Assembly (NCBI GenBank): GCA_020849155.1
Contig: JADLGU010000074.1
Span: 1-6,868, forward strand
Direction of reading: 5' to 3'
Length of the DNA: 6,868 bases
DNA from: Rhodocyclaceae bacterium
GTDB taxonomy: Bacteria; Pseudomonadota; Gammaproteobacteria; Burkholderiales; Rhodocyclaceae
The notes beneath the pieces are model-generated. The model was not told the origin of the DNA and ran no database searches. It saw nothing but the letters and a program-made list of their open reading frames with translations. Both the position numbers and the translations under genes were made by a program. This document shows positions 6,387-6,868 of this stretch, one piece after another. Position 1 is the stretch's first letter. The number at the start of each line of letters is the position of its first letter.

Positions 6387-6868
6387 ATGAGACTCCCCCG
6401 CCTCTCCGCTTCGTTCGCCGCGGCGCTCTGCGCCGGCCTGCTGGCTGCGCTCCCGCCGACCGTGCGCGCCGATAACCTGCAGGACGCCAGCCGCCTCATG
6501 AAACAAGGCCAGCTCGGCCCCGCCCTGGAGAAGACCGAGCAGGCGCTGGCCGCCAAGCCGAAGGACGCCCAGGCGCGCTTCCTCAAGGGGTTGATCCTCA
6601 CCGAGATGGGCAAGCAGGCCGACGCCATCGTGGTGTTCACCAAGCTCACCGAGGATTACCCCGAACTGCCGGAGCCCTACAACAACCTGGCCGTGCTGTA
6701 TGCCCAGCAGCGCCAGTTCGAGAAGGCCAAGAACGCCCTGGAGATGGCCATCCGCACCCATCCCTCCTATGCCACGGCCCACGAGAACCTCGGCGACATC
6801 TACGCCCGCATGGCCAGCCAGGCCTACGACAAGGCCCTCCAGCTGGATTCCTCGAATGCCAGCGCCCA
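6387..6868 (+). CDS. Exported tetratricopeptide-repeat protein, 3'-truncated by the window edge
   Basis: The first 160 residues are present and the frame is open to the window end. Residues 1-28 are a signal peptide (R2 and R5, hydrophobic core about F10-L22, VRA before D29), so the protein should act in the periplasm or envelope. The mature part is a run of helical TPR units at about 30-59, 60-93, 94-127 and 128-160. The third (PYNNLAVLYAQQRQFEKAKNALEMA) matches the TPR consensus best. The fourth is a few residues short between its helices (YARMASQAYDKALQLD), which may be a family trait. TPR arrays bind proteins; no catalytic motif is visible. The gene faces away from cysS. In several betaproteobacteria a TPR gene beside cysS precedes peptidyl-prolyl isomerase genes, so an envelope-folding role is possible, but that rests on recollection of gene order and not on this sequence. 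Confidence 0.85.
   Translation, partial: MRLPRLSASFAAALCAGLLAALPPTVRADNLQDASRLMKQGQLGPALEKTEQALAAKPKDAQARFLKGLILTEMGKQADAIVVFTKLTEDYPELPEPYNNLAVLYAQQRQFEKAKNALEMAIRTHPSYATAHENLGDIYARMASQAYDKALQLDSSNASA

Overview
The window is GC-rich throughout, with G or C at most third codon positions. It looks like chromosomal DNA of a Gram-negative proteobacterium. The DnaK and DnaJ sequences, the exported TPR gene next to cysS, and the paired branched-chain-amino-acid-type binding proteins suggest a betaproteobacterium, possibly of the Rhodocyclales/Azoarcus-Thauera kind. That placement is inferred from family resemblance alone. No mobile element, tRNA, rRNA or CRISPR array is visible.

Layout. (1) Positions 1-2173 hold the end of the heat-shock chaperone operon: the C-terminal half of dnaK, a 98-bp spacer with two related hairpins, then complete dnaJ. 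(2) Positions 2297-4859 hold two tandem paralogous genes for exported type I (LivK/Peripla_BP_6-like) solute-binding proteins. They are separated by a 268-bp spacer with an AT-rich island and a perfect 8-bp palindrome. No permease or ATPase gene accompanies them here. (3) Positions 4869-6254 on the minus strand hold complete cysS (cysteinyl-tRNA synthetase), which converges on the second binding-protein gene with a 9-bp gap. (4) Positions 6255-6386 are a divergent promoter region. (5) From 6387 to the window end runs the 5' part of a gene for an exported tetratricopeptide-repeat protein.

How the genes work together. DnaK and DnaJ form the Hsp70 chaperone machine, and DnaJ stimulates the ATPase of DnaK through its HPD motif. 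The two binding proteins probably capture small ligands, such as amino acids or other carboxylated compounds, in the periplasm. They must work with transporter subunits or a sensor encoded elsewhere. CysS is an essential housekeeping enzyme with no evident functional link to its neighbours. The TPR protein is probably a periplasmic or envelope-associated scaffold.

Most of the window is ordinary. The items most worth a second look are the dnaK-dnaJ intergenic double hairpin, whose arms can pair in more than one way, and the orphan tandem binding proteins with the AT-rich palindromic spacer between them. I found no convincing evidence of a new biological system.
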